Below, piece by piece: positions 19,196-28,523 of a DNA stretch of 64,000 nucleotides (the stretch's first letter is position 1; each line of letters starts with the position of its first letter). This stretch comes from an uncultured Cellulophaga sp. Its GTDB lineage: Bacteria > Bacteroidota > Bacteroidia > Flavobacteriales > Flavobacteriaceae. The translations under genes were made by a program, and so were the position numbers. The stretch is taken from positions 20,558-84,557 of the forward strand of contig CANLIE010000009.1 of NCBI GenBank assembly GCA_947491225.1, given 5' to 3'. Below the pieces are notes generated by a model. It saw only the letters and a list, made by a program, of their open reading frames with translations, was not told the origin of the DNA and did not search any database.

Positions 19196-19503
19196 TATAT
19201 ATGGACGTCTTTAGCTGTTTTCTTAGCAGTTAAAACTTTATTTTTTAGTATAACTTGTTTAGCTGGTCTGTACATTTGAGGATGTGTTATATGTATGAAT
19301 ACACAGTTAATTAATAGGGATTTAGAATTAAGCTATGTGAAAATTAAACAAAAGATGGTAATCTAACTGAGAATAGCTTAATCTCTATTGAAGGTAAATT
19401 GTACTAAATATTTAGAACTACATTAATATTTTAAATAAGAAGTAGTCTAAAATATAACCCTCAATATTAAGCGTATTGAGGGTTTGTTTTATGTAATGCT
19501 TTA
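19196..19503. other. Intergenic gap with a terminator near its end
   Basis: No coding sequence is recognised. Apart from the hairpin at 19457-19483 I see only AT-rich DNA. Confidence 0.4.
19457..19490 (+). terminator. Rho-independent terminator
   Basis: ACCCTCAATA/TATTGAGGGT makes a perfect 10-bp stem with loop TTAAGCG, followed by TTGTTTT on the plus strand. It probably ends plus-strand transcription and may also serve the minus-strand small membrane gene that stops 14 bp away. Confidence 0.75.
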
Positions 19504-19686
<183 letters not shown>

Positions 19687-19717
19687 TTAAGTTAATGATT
19701 AGAATTTTTAAAAGAAA

Positions 19718-19758
19718 AAACCAGCCCCATAGACTAGTTTTTTCTGGGTTTTAAAGTA
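19718..19758 (-). terminator. Terminator after the AraC gene
   Basis: Read on the minus strand, AAAACCCAG pairs with CTGGTTTT (one bulged base), followed by a T-rich tail. It lies 13 bp past the AraC stop. Confidence 0.55.
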
Positions 19759-19770
19759 AATATATATATA

Positions 19771-20793
19771 TTAGGCTGATACAGCTAACGTATTTTGATT
19801 GTCTTTATAAAATTTTGGGCTACAATTATATTTTTGCTTAAATATTTTAGAGAAATAACTTCTACTCGTAAATCCAATACTATATACAACCTCAGAAATA
19901 TTTAGGTCTGTAGTTCTAATTAGTTTTTCAGATTTTTTCATCCTTTCATCAATAATAAAGTCTCTTACTGTTCTATTGTGTAATAATTTGAAGCCTTCCT
20001 GTAATTTATTTGTAGAAAGCCCACACCTTTTGCTAAGAGATTTAAGTGTACAATCATTTTCAGGATAATTTACAATAAAGTCTGAGAGTTCCTTAATAGT
20101 TTCCAGTTCCGCTATTGTTAAGCTACCTGTGTGATTATTTGCATTTTCCAAATCATCATTACGTTGTTGAACTTCCATAGCTAATATAAGATGTACAATC
20201 CCTTCCATCATTAAGTGTCTAACAATACCTGTATGCTTAATGGCATTGAGTTCTGTGATTTTTTCACTTATCTTTAAATTATAAGAACCTATGTATACTG
20301 AACTATCTTTTGTATTGTTTTCAAAAAAAGCATTTCTCAATTTTTGATTTAAACCATTATCTGATGTAGTTTCAGAAGTTAAAGTATTAACAACAATTAA
20401 TGATAATTTAGTAGGTTCGTTCTTTCTGAAAGTCAAAATATTCTCTTCGGCTCGCTTAGATGTAAGTATACCAGTTTGGTATTTATTCAATGTGTTTTGT
20501 ACGCCATTAGCTCCAAGCTGATGTGTTAAACTTCCATCAGCGCAATAAGCAAAATATATAGGTAACTTATCTGTAGTATTTATACTCAACATAAAATCAT
20601 CATTTAGAGTCATATCAAATTCCAAATAAGAAATTCCGTTTTTAAATGAAATACCTTTTACATTGCCATTGCCCAATATTCCTTTTACTTCTAAATTATA
20701 TTCTTCTGAAAGAATTTCTAATTTTCCTCCAAATTTTTTATGTAATTCATCAAATATTTGCTTAAGTTGAGTTGTCTTTATTATTGTTTTCAT
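19771..20793 (-). CDS. AraC family transcriptional regulator
   Basis: A 340-residue protein. The C-terminal 255-335 region is a two-helix-turn-helix AraC/XylS domain: LKSLSKRCGLSTNKLQEGF, then LNISEVVYSIGFTSRSYFSKIFKQKYNCSPKFY. The N-terminal 240 residues are not recognised; they look beta-rich and could be a ligand-sensing domain. Two short genes lie just upstream on the same strand (27 and 32 bp spacing), including a tiny membrane protein, and another tiny membrane protein lies downstream. The set may be one stress-related unit controlled by this regulator; that is inference from spacing. Confidence 0.9.
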   Translation of the reverse strand: MKTIIKTTQLKQIFDELHKKFGGKLEILSEEYNLEVKGILGNGNVKGISFKNGISYLEFDMTLNDDFMLSINTTDKLPIYFAYCADGSLTHQLGANGVQNTLNKYQTGILTSKRAEENILTFRKNEPTKLSLIVVNTLTSETTSDNGLNQKLRNAFFENNTKDSSVYIGSYNLKISEKITELNAIKHTGIVRHLMMEGIVHLILAMEVQQRNDDLENANNHTGSLTIAELETIKELSDFIVNYPENDCTLKSLSKRCGLSTNKLQEGFKLLHNRTVRDFIIDERMKKSEKLIRTTDLNISEVVYSIGFTSRSYFSKIFKQKYNCSPKFYKDNQNTLAVSA

Positions 20794-20820
20794 GATAGTT
20801 TTATTTATGTTAAATTCAGG

Positions 20821-20967
20821 TTATTTCTCTCTAATTAATTTAATAATTATGGTAAGAACAGCACCAAATAATAATAGATGAATATTTAATCCTAACCCAT
20901 AAATAAAAAACCCTATGGCCCATAGTATTAAAAATAGAATCGTGATGCTGTATAAAATTTTAGCCAT
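20821..20967 (-). CDS. Small membrane protein (DUF5670-like), 48 aa
   Basis: A 48-codon gene: MAKILYSITILFLILWAIGF, then IYGLGLNIHLLLFGAVLTI and a basic end (KLIREK). Two hydrophobic segments with the WAIGF and IHLLL pattern are like the downstream 56-aa protein and the lmo0937 group. It ends 27 bp before the AraC start, on the same strand. Called from composition, pattern resemblance and spacing. Confidence 0.65.
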   Translation of the reverse strand: MAKILYSITILFLILWAIGFFIYGLGLNIHLLLFGAVLTIIIKLIREK

Positions 20968-20999
20968 TATAAATTTTACTTCTAATTCTATTAATTCTA

Positions 21000-21146
21000 T
21001 TATTTAATAACTTCAAAAAGGATAGTTGAACCCTCTTGGTCATTGTTTTTCGTTTTGTTTACAGATTCATTTCCAATTGTTTTAGGGTAAACTCTACCCA
21101 CTCTCGCAAACTGTCTTAGACTATAATTTCTATCATTTAAAATCAT
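21000..21146 (-). CDS. Possible 48-aa micro-protein, unknown
   Basis: An open frame of 48 codons starting MILNDRNYSLRQFARVG, with the remainder soluble and charged (KTKNNDQEGS). It lies 32 bp upstream of the small membrane gene, on the same strand. Composition looks protein-like with mixed codons, but I recognise no family and there is no clear promoter. It could be a leader peptide or non-coding. Confidence 0.35.
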   Translation of the reverse strand: MILNDRNYSLRQFARVGRVYPKTIGNESVNKTKNNDQEGSTILFEVIK

Positions 21147-21872
21147 TTTACTATTATTTAAAGAATTAGTACTTAATTTTTACATTACAAATATCTATCA
21201 CTAGACACCTTGAATTCTTATATGATTTTAAGGATTAGTTATATAATTATTAGCTATAGCCATAAAATAGTATAAAATGCAATAGTATTATGTCTTTAAT
21301 ATAAATTTTTGTAGGAAAAATATTATATACTAAAAGAATTGGTAGAACGGATTTATTGAGAAGACTAATATGTACACAATGTTGTTTCTTTAGAAATAAA
21401 GTATAACTAATTATAGTGTGTATTAGCCCGTTTATACAGTAGAAAATCTATTATATCTTGTAGCTGCTGCATTAGACAATTTGCTTCGTTTTTAATTTAA
21501 CCTTTGAGATGTTGCTATTAGAAAAAAATATAGTTTTAGAACAACCAATTGGTTACATAGGTTCTATAATATAAGTACAAAAACATTATTTAAGGTCTAG
21601 AATTTATAAGACCTTTTAGTAAACCTTAAAGTTCGATAATATAGTTATTATTTAGTTTAGATTTAATACTATGAATCACGCTAAAAGAGCAACAAAAAAT
21701 ACAATTAATATATACAACTATATAAGATTACGTTTATCTTTAGATTTTAAAACACCAAATATGTATATTTAAAAACAGCGTAAAACTAATTCTTAAGCTG
21801 CCGTATTTTAAGACAAGACAAAGATAAAATACTCCTAGTTATTAATATGAGATTAATTTTGAAAAATATAAA
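21147..21872. other. 726-bp gap with no gene recognised
   Basis: Strongly AT-rich, between the AraC-associated small genes and the histidine kinase operon's 3' end. I see no open frame of credible composition, no hairpin followed by a T run and no repeat seen elsewhere in the window. Confidence 0.4.
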
Positions 21873-24044
21873 TTAAACTGGCAGGTAAATATAAAAAATA
21901 GCACCTTTTTCTGGCTCTCCTTTAGCGTGTATAAATCCGTGATGATTTTCAATAATTTTTTTACAGATAGAAAGTCCAATTCCTGTTCCTGAATATTCAG
22001 TTTTTAAATGTAGTCGCTCAAAAATATTAAATATTTTTTCAGCATTTTGTTGATTAAAACCAATACCATTATCACTAAATACGATTTTATGGTAATTTTC
22101 AGACGTTTTAACAAAATTAGCCTTTATTTGATTTTTACTTACCTTAAAAGCTTCAATTAAAATTTTAGAGTCGTTGTGTATATTTCTGTACTTTATAGAA
22201 TTGGAAATTAAGTTACTAAATAACTGCACCATCTGGAAATTAATACCTTTAATAGTAGGAAGTTTCTTTTTTATAATATCTATATTGGCATCCTTTATGC
22301 TTTCTGAAAAGTTATATTCTATTTCTTCTAATATTTCATTCAAATCTATTTCTTCAAAATTTTCTTCTGTGCTTTCTATTCTAGAATAACTTAGCAAATT
22401 TTTTATTAACATTTGCATTCTAGTGGCTGCGTCATTTATTTTCCCAAAATAGACCAGACTTTTACCAGATAATCTATCCGCTTCTGCTTCTTCAGAGAGT
22501 AAAGAAATGAACATTTGAATTTTACGCAAAGGCTCTTGCAAATCATGACTTACTATCCTGTTAAAAGATTCTAATTCGGTATTTATACGTTTTAAAACTC
22601 TATTTCTACTTTTTAATTGTTTATCTTTTTTTATACTTTCTGTAATGTCTTGTATAATTCCTATCATCTTTTCCTCTCCATCTTCAATTATCATTACCCC
22701 TGCAATTCTCCAATGCCTAGTGTTTCCTTTTTTATTTATAACCCTATAGGTGTTTTCCTTTAATTGTCCTGATTTTATCACTTTAGCTGCCGCTTTTTTA
22801 TAGTTTGCCAAGTCATCTTGATGGATAAAAGGTTTAAAATTTTCAAATCTAGCTTCAAATTCACCTGGTCTGCATCCTAGCAATCTGTAAAAATTGTCTG
22901 ACAAATCAGACACGTTTGTATGGGGGTACCAGCTAAAACTACCTGTTTTAGCAACAACTTCTGCATTATTTAGAATTGTGTTTTTAATAAACAGGTTTTC
23001 ATTGAGTTTTTTTAAATTCTTATTTCTTAATTTTTCATAAGTAATATCAATAGTATTAACATTAACTCCTCCCTCTAATTCTGAGGCGGCACTTTTTAAC
23101 CACTTCTCTCCATTTTCAAAACTATAATGATTAGTAATATCATTTGAATTACCTGTTTCTAAGCAATTAACATACATTTCAAAAGTTCCATTTGTAAAAG
23201 TATCAGGAAAACTTTCAGACAACTTTTTACCTGTAATTTCTTTAACAGATTTACCTGTAAAATTTTCTATTTTGTTACTAACATATTCAAAAATAAAATC
23301 AATTACTTTACCATTACTGTCTCTAATGGGTTTAAAATAAGTTGTAAGATAATTGGTATTTGTCACAATATTATCAATAAAGGCTTGCGTGCTTTTTAGC
23401 CTTTTATGGGCATTATTTATGTTTCTAAAAGCCAACAAAAAAACAATTAATGAGAATATCACCAGCAATAATGAAATAAAAGGGGTAAAGAATGTTTCTG
23501 TTTTATAAGCTATTATAAGCTCTTTAAACAGTGTTTCTTTTCTTTGAGATATGCTTAATTTTAAGTTGTTTAATTGTTGAAAAATTGAGTCCATTTTTTT
23601 AACTTCTCTCATTAACTTTTCATCAACATCGCCCTCTTGTTGATCACGGTATTTAATCAAATTTTTGAAAGTCATATCTAAACTGTCTCTCAATTGATTT
23701 AAAGTATCTAAAAATTGAACTTGTAGAGGAATGTCTTTGGTAAGTTTAGATAGATTTAATAATGACGTTTCTACTTCACTTTTGTGGTCTTTGTAGGTGT
23801 TGGCAAAAGTTGAATCATTTACTACCAAAGATTTATATCCAGAAGCCTCAATTAGGTTAAATTTAGAAAATAAATAATTTATTTCCTTACTAACCATAAG
23901 CGATGAAGAAACCAAATTGGCAGATTTTTCCAAATTGTTAACTTGCCGGTAAGAGATACTAGAAAGCATTAAGAGAAAAGCAATGGCTATGGCTAATGCT
24001 ATTTTATATGATTTTGTTGAAGATACTATTCTCCTTAAATCCAT
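21873..24044 (-). CDS. Hybrid-free sensor histidine kinase with CHASE3-like and PAS domains
   Basis: A 723-residue membrane kinase. Membrane segments at about 14-32 and 183-205 enclose a CHASE3-like helical sensor (coiled-coil character, about 33-180). Two PAS-type domains follow (about 220-330 and 350-475; the second has the PAC ending RHWRIAGVMIIEDGEEKMIGIIQDIT). HisKA has His500 in SHDLQEPLRK. The ATPase domain has N-box NLISNSIKYR, G1 DNGIGF (658-663) and G2 GTGIGL (685-690). It is separated by 6 bp from the response regulator upstream. The signal is unknown. Confidence 0.93.
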   Translation of the reverse strand: MDLRRIVSSTKSYKIALAIAIAFLLMLSSISYRQVNNLEKSANLVSSSLMVSKEINYLFSKFNLIEASGYKSLVVNDSTFANTYKDHKSEVETSLLNLSKLTKDIPLQVQFLDTLNQLRDSLDMTFKNLIKYRDQQEGDVDEKLMREVKKMDSIFQQLNNLKLSISQRKETLFKELIIAYKTETFFTPFISLLLVIFSLIVFLLAFRNINNAHKRLKSTQAFIDNIVTNTNYLTTYFKPIRDSNGKVIDFIFEYVSNKIENFTGKSVKEITGKKLSESFPDTFTNGTFEMYVNCLETGNSNDITNHYSFENGEKWLKSAASELEGGVNVNTIDITYEKLRNKNLKKLNENLFIKNTILNNAEVVAKTGSFSWYPHTNVSDLSDNFYRLLGCRPGEFEARFENFKPFIHQDDLANYKKAAAKVIKSGQLKENTYRVINKKGNTRHWRIAGVMIIEDGEEKMIGIIQDITESIKKDKQLKSRNRVLKRINTELESFNRIVSHDLQEPLRKIQMFISLLSEEAEADRLSGKSLVYFGKINDAATRMQMLIKNLLSYSRIESTEENFEEIDLNEILEEIEYNFSESIKDANIDIIKKKLPTIKGINFQMVQLFSNLISNSIKYRNIHNDSKILIEAFKVSKNQIKANFVKTSENYHKIVFSDNGIGFNQQNAEKIFNIFERLHLKTEYSGTGIGLSICKKIIENHHGFIHAKGEPEKGAIFYIYLPV

Positions 24045-24050
24045 TCTTTC

Positions 24051-24494
24051 TTAGATTCTAAATAAAAAATTTTCCTTATTTAAATTAGATGTTTGGTATT
24101 GCCAATTAAGTTGTAATACCTTCTCAACTACCTTCTTAAGTGCGGCAAAATTATTTGGCTTATTAATGTAAATATTTGCTCCATTAATAAAGGTATTTTC
24201 AATATCCTTTTCAGAAGATGATGTTGAATAAATAGCAATAGGTATATCTTTAAGGTTGTCATCTTGCCTTATTTCTTTTAAGCATTCCATTCCGTTTTTT
24301 ACAGGCATATTTAAATCTAAAAATATAAGGTGCGGTTTTCTAGTCATATTCTTAAGATAATCCATTAATTCTTTCCCGTTTTTATATAAGGAGAGGTTAC
24401 TCTTAATTTTTATATCACTTAACGCCTGTTCAAACAGCCATCTGTCGTCTTCATCATCATCAGCAAGTAACACATTCAAATTATTTATAGTCAT
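24051..24494 (-). CDS. Single-domain response regulator
   Basis: A 147-residue receiver domain with acidic pocket Asp12-Asp13, phospho-acceptor Asp60 in IFLDLNMP, Ser/Thr switch in YSTSSS and Lys112 in INKPN. It has no output domain. It resembles the Rcp1-type receivers that pair with PAS-containing bacteriophytochrome-like kinases of the kind encoded 6 bp downstream. The AraC-like gene lies 9 bp upstream, so all three are one operon. Confidence 0.92.
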   Translation of the reverse strand: MTINNLNVLLADDDEDDRWLFEQALSDIKIKSNLSLYKNGKELMDYLKNMTRKPHLIFLDLNMPVKNGMECLKEIRQDDNLKDIPIAIYSTSSSEKDIENTFINGANIYINKPNNFAALKKVVEKVLQLNWQYQTSNLNKENFLFRI

Positions 24495-24503
24495 AAGAAC
24501 AAA

Positions 24504-25067
24504 TTATAAATTGTTAGAATCAACTGTTTTACGTTTTTCAATTATTTTTAGGAATGCCGAAGGTGTTAGGCCTGTTACTTTTTTAAACTGACCTGATAAG
24601 TGAGCTACACTACTATAGTTAAGCCGATAAGCTATTTCTGTCAATGTTAAATCTGTTGTTGTAATTAACTCTTTTACGTAATCTACTTTTTTTAGGATTA
24701 CAAAATTCTCAATAGAAGTATATGTGTTTTCTGAAAAAAGGTTTGATAAATAGGCATAAGAGTAGTCTAATTTAGTAGCTAAATAAGCCGATACTTTATA
24801 TAAATACGCTTCATCATCTTTAAGCATAGCAGTAATTGTGTCCTTTATACGTTGCACTAATTCCGTTTTTTGATCGTCTATAATTTTAATTCCGTATTTT
24901 TTTAATGATGCTGCTAATGCTAATTCATCCTCCTCTGTCAATTTTTCGCTAAAATGTATTTCTCTTGCTCCATTATTAATAGAATATTGCACTCCTAATT
25001 TCTCTAATTGTTCAACAAGAATTGCATTACGGGTAATATTAAAATCAAATGTTACATAAATTTTCAT
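24504..25067 (-). CDS. AraC family transcriptional regulator, short form
   Basis: A 187-residue protein. The C-terminal 85-180 part is an AraC-type HTH (ATKLDYSYAYLSNLFSENT and LTLTEIAYRLNYSSVAHLSGQFKKVTGLTPSAF). The first about 65 residues form a small domain, YVTFDFNITRNAILVEQLEKL and a beta strand, that I associate with Bacteroidota AraC-like proteins encoded beside sensor kinases; its ligand is unknown. It is the first gene of the AraC-receiver-kinase operon, divergent from the membrane protein at 25221. Confidence 0.88.
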   Translation of the reverse strand: MKIYVTFDFNITRNAILVEQLEKLGVQYSINNGAREIHFSEKLTEEDELALAASLKKYGIKIIDDQKTELVQRIKDTITAMLKDDEAYLYKVSAYLATKLDYSYAYLSNLFSENTYTSIENFVILKKVDYVKELITTTDLTLTEIAYRLNYSSVAHLSGQFKKVTGLTPSAFLKIIEKRKTVDSNNL

Positions 25068-25220
25068 AAACTCAAACTAATTTTACAATAAAAACGTCTT
25101 AAATTTTAGATTGATTAGATTTTAGGATAGCAAAAGTAACTCATATGAGTGCATTTTTTTAACAATTATTAACTATTTTAAACACGTTCAAATTTAATTT
25201 TAAAATTTTAAACCTAATAT

Positions 25221-25757
25221 ATGAAAATAAGTAGATATACTCAACGAGCCATTTTAGGGGGTATCATTTCAATGGGAGTGATTTTTCTAGGCACAATTTT
25301 AATGGGAAAGTTAAGTGGATATGAGGCAAAAGTACTTATTAAAAATTCTATGGACGGAATGAATACTTTGTGTAATACAATTGCTTTGGCTTCCGCAACT
25401 ATTTTGGCTCTATTGCTAACATTATTAGGACTGAGTTCTAATTCAAAATCAAAGTTAAAAGCAGATCACTATCACCATGTACTACAAATTGCAAAGCTAG
25501 ATACTATTGTTTTTATTGCCTCAGTAATCACTTTTTTATTGTTTAATTTACCAATAACCGAATCAGACAATGTACCTAATAATTGGTTTAATATGTTGTA
25601 CTATATCTCTCTAGGAATTTCAAGCTTGTTAAGTGCTGGACTTATTGTGGTTGTTTTAATGTTGTATAATACTGTAGTGAATATTATTAAAATTGTAGGG
25701 TTAGGATTAACAGATCATCCGCTTGCTATTAGCGAAGATGATGAGCTAGTAGATTAA
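25221..25757 (+). CDS. Predicted four-pass membrane protein, unknown
   Basis: A 178-residue protein with four hydrophobic segments at about 9-30, 48-70, 93-113 and 126-156. A short basic/His loop (KADHYHHVL) lies between the second and third, and the tail is acidic (SEDDELVD). I do not recognise the family. It is transcribed divergently from the AraC-receiver-kinase operon, whose first gene starts 153 bp away, so it could be a target or share the control region. Confidence 0.8.
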   Translation: MKISRYTQRAILGGIISMGVIFLGTILMGKLSGYEAKVLIKNSMDGMNTLCNTIALASATILALLLTLLGLSSNSKSKLKADHYHHVLQIAKLDTIVFIASVITFLLFNLPITESDNVPNNWFNMLYYISLGISSLLSAGLIVVVLMLYNTVVNIIKIVGLGLTDHPLAISEDDELVD

Positions 25758-26139
25758 AAAATACCTTTTCTAAAATAACTGTTTTTAAGAAGCATTTAGT
25801 TTTTATTGGAGAATCGTAATCGTATTTTCTTTTGTAAATCTTTCACATCTTCTATATCTATCACTTTTCTAGATATGCAAAAAACAAGTCATCGCTTACT
25901 AAAATACCTTTACCCACTTTATGCAATAGAATTATGCAATGAAGCTTGAAGATACCTTGATGTGCAATCGCTTTCTTAATTTTACTATGGCATCGCTATG
26001 GTTAATGAGTTTAACTGATATGCTAGAAAAAGAGGTAAGTAATTCGTGTGTCCAATGTAACGAGTATAAATATAAATCCCTGTTAATCTTACGTTTATAC
26101 TATAGCCCAAGAGTAAACAATGTAGATATTTCTCTTTTT
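25758..26139. other. 382-bp gap without an accepted gene
   Basis: An open frame at 25939-26142 (67 codons) has irregular composition and no support. I treat it as chance. The 3' end of the minus-strand relic begins at 26140. Confidence 0.4.
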
Positions 26140-26571
26140 TAGAGCATACCAAAATTTATTTGTAGCTTAACTAAAATTATTATCACAGCCATTACACTAA
26201 TAGCAGTGTACTTCTTATAGTTTGCCATTTGCTCTAATCTTACAATGGGAATATAGTTTACTACTTTTGTTGTTAATCTTTTTAATCCAGAATCTAAAAA
26301 GGTAAAGCTTACTAACCTGAGTTAGGTCTAAGAATTTGATTAAAAAAAAGCTGTAATATTGAGTAATTTTTCATAATGAAACTAATTAAAATTGTATCGC
26401 CCTTTCCGCAAGCTCAAGATGACAAAGCTTTTGGTTTAAAATTTACTTGTCCTCGATACAACTTTCTATCGAAAATTACTCAGATTAATGCAAATTTTCT
26501 TACATCAAAATCAGGTTACTAGGATTTCTACAATTGCTTTTTGTACAAAAGCATCACTGTTCAAAAAAGTA
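26140..26571 (-). pseudogene. Membrane-protein gene relic split by a MITE-like element
   Basis: On the minus strand, the open frame before the insertion (TFLNSDAFVQKAIVEIL, about 26571-26519) continues in phase after it (VSFTFLDSGLKRL, then VVNYIPIVRLEQMANYKKY) to a stop at 26140-26142, if the 205-bp element and one copy of the flanking duplication are removed. The tail contains a hydrophobic segment (SVMAVIIILVKL). Upstream the frame is closed by stops, so the gene is also missing its 5' part. Product unknown. Confidence 0.55.
26314..26518. mobile_element. MITE-like element with IS982-type ends
   Basis: 205 bp starting AACCTGAGTT and ending AATCAGGTT (7 terminal bases perfectly inverted, AACCTGA/TCAGGTT), flanked by ACT on both sides (or 5 bp TAGTA/TACTA-type counted from ACCTGA). 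The interior is palindromic: TTGAGTAATTTT and TTGTATCG on the left mirror CGATACAA and AAAATTACTCA on the right. No coding sequence. The outer ACCTGAGTT is identical to the tip of the IS982 copy at 4726, suggesting mobilisation in trans by that family. Confidence 0.6.
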
Positions 26572-26722
26572 ATTTTTAGAATCTGTGAGAATCAAATCTG
26601 AATGTTTTTGCTAAAAAAATACAGATTAATTTTAGAACTTAGCCATTTAAATTAACCAACCTAATTTATTTCAAATTTAAAAGCCTATTGGGGCGCATAG
26701 CTTTTATCCTCTAGTTCAGTTT

Positions 26723-27184
26723 CTAAAACACTTTCTCAAACTCTTCACAAACCACAATCATACTTTCTTTAGGGGTACAATTAAAAGGTTTTAGTTCTCT
26801 AGTATAATAATCCCAATGTGTTTGTTTCCAATATGTCAAACTTTTATCACCTTCACCTTCTATCTGTGCATAATTTTCATCTATACTAAACATTGGTTTT
26901 AATTGTACAGCAGTAGTACGCACAATACATTTTGCTTTCCCATCCCAGTCTGTTACAATACGAAAATCACCTATTTTTGGCAAACGCTCATTACGCAACT
27001 GCAACCCTAATAAAGAATGTGTAGTTGCTTTTTTTATGCCTTTTTCCACAAGTTTAGCACAATAATTGGCGTCCTTTGAATTATCACAGAAATGTTCAAT
27101 TTTTGGAGCTTCTACAAAAACATTTTTTGGGTGTTTTTCCAAATAGTTTCCCCACAAACTCTTTGCTGATTTATTGTTTTCCAT
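26723..27184 (-). CDS. ASCH domain-containing protein
   Basis: A 153-residue protein. The ASCH fold is seen in KGIKKATTHSLLGLQ (the conserved K-x-x-T substrate-facing motif), LPKIGDFRIVTDWDGKAKCIVRTT, and a C-terminal acid-rich WDYY..ESMIVVCEEF. ASCH proteins bind RNA or modified nucleosides; related YqfB is an amidohydrolase acting on acetylated cytidine. The role here is not determined. Single gene. Confidence 0.88.
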   Translation of the reverse strand: MENNKSAKSLWGNYLEKHPKNVFVEAPKIEHFCDNSKDANYCAKLVEKGIKKATTHSLLGLQLRNERLPKIGDFRIVTDWDGKAKCIVRTTAVQLKPMFSIDENYAQIEGEGDKSLTYWKQTHWDYYTRELKPFNCTPKESMIVVCEEFEKVF

Positions 27185-27665
27185 AGATATGGATTTTTAT
27201 TCTATTTTAAATTTTATGTTGTTCATAGCACAAAAACAACTTAATTTTATACAAAAAGGTAGTGCCAATCCTTTTTCAAATTCCTATATTTAGAGCTTCA
27301 TATTTTCTATTTTTTACTATATAAACTAATGTGATAAATATAGGATTAAATTATACAATATGAGTATATTAAATAAATAGAATAAAAGTAGCTACAATTT
27401 ATTAGTAATAAATCTCCTTTTAACTCTCTGGGTGGGCTATGTAAATGGGTTTTTGGTTAGAATACAAAGGAAAACAAATACCAATAGACCTAGACAAAGT
27501 ATTTGAAAGTAAAGCATAATGTGACTAAAGTAAATTCATCTAAAGCGACAAAAATATAGAGAAAATAGTTGTGTTAGTTATATAAATATCAGGATTAGAG
27601 TGCTATAAAGCTTTCCATTAATTTTTGAATCAAAAACCATTATCTTTGCATAAAATTACAATATT
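27185..27665. other. 481-bp gap upstream of yicC
   Basis: It holds a 24-residue open stretch at 27445-27519 (MGFWLEYKGKQIPIDLDKVF) that looks like a fragment of a larger gene, and the yicC promoter. Otherwise AT-rich with nothing recognised. Confidence 0.4.
27641..27648 (+). promoter_or_regulatory. -7 element of the yicC-gmk-nadD operon
   Basis: TATCTTTG is an exact TAnnTTTG match, 17 bp before the yicC ATG. The nearest TTG upstream is at 13 bp spacing, shorter than usual. Confidence 0.6.
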
Positions 27666-28523
27666 ATGATTCAGTCTATGACCGGATTTGGAAAACACGT
27701 AGCACAACTTCCATCAAAAAAAATAACCATTGAAATTAAGTCATTAAACAGTAAAAGTTTAGACCTAAATGCACGTATACCATCTGCATACAGAGAGAAA
27801 GAATTGGAATTACGAAAAACTATTGCAAATGGTTTACAAAGAGGTAAAATAGATTTTAATCTTTATATTGAAAGCACTGGTACAGAGACGTCTTCACAAA
27901 TTAATGAAGCAGTTGTTAAGGAGTATATGCAACAATTAAAAAATATTGCAGAAGGTGATAATGTTAAGCATTTAGAAATGGCATTGCGTTTACCAGATGC
28001 TATGAAAACTGAACGTGAGGAGATTGATGCTAAAGAATACGAGACTATACAAGACACACTTACTGAAGCTTTAAAAGAAATTATTACTTTTAGAATAGAA
28101 GAGGGTACTGTTTTAGAACAAGATTTTAAACAAAGAATAACTTCCTTAGAAAATCTCTTAGAGCAAGTAATTGAATTAGATTATGAAAGACAAACAGCCT
28201 TACGTGAACGCTTAGATAAAGCTGTCTCTGATCTTAAAATAGAGGTAGACCAAAATAGATTTGAACAAGAGCTAATCTACTATTTAGAAAAGTATGACAT
28301 TACTGAAGAAAAAGTACGACTAGCAAATCACCTTACATATTTTACAACAACTATAAACTCTGAAGATTCTAATGGTAAAAAATTAGGGTTTATTTCTCAG
28401 GAAATAGGAAGGGAAATTAACACAATTGGCTCTAAAGCAAATTATGCGCCAATGCAACAATTAGTTGTGCAAATGAAAGATGAGTTGGAAAAAATAAAGG
28501 AACAAATGCTAAATGTCTTATGA
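27666..28523 (+). CDS. yicC: YicC/YloC family endoribonuclease
   Basis: A 285-residue YicC protein: N-terminal MIQSMTGFGKH and IEIKSLNSKSLDLNARIPS, and a C-terminal DUF1732 region with EGTVLEQDFKQRI and QEIGREINTIGSKAN. Members are metal-dependent endoribonucleases that have been linked to small-RNA turnover. It overlaps gmk by 4 bp (ATGA type), and nadD follows, so it heads a three-gene operon. The yicC-gmk link is widely conserved. Confidence 0.95.
   Translation: MIQSMTGFGKHVAQLPSKKITIEIKSLNSKSLDLNARIPSAYREKELELRKTIANGLQRGKIDFNLYIESTGTETSSQINEAVVKEYMQQLKNIAEGDNVKHLEMALRLPDAMKTEREEIDAKEYETIQDTLTEALKEIITFRIEEGTVLEQDFKQRITSLENLLEQVIELDYERQTALRERLDKAVSDLKIEVDQNRFEQELIYYLEKYDITEEKVRLANHLTYFTTTINSEDSNGKKLGFISQEIGREINTIGSKANYAPMQQLVVQMKDELEKIKEQMLNVL

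Noticed and set aside
25939..26142. 67-codon plus frame
   Set aside because: Irregular composition and no promoter; it lies in a decayed stretch and partly opposite the relic's stop.
27624..27648. Full -33/-7 promoter for yicC
   Set aside because: The -7 is exact, but the nearest TTG is only 13 bp from it, shorter than the usual 17-23, so only the -7 half is called.
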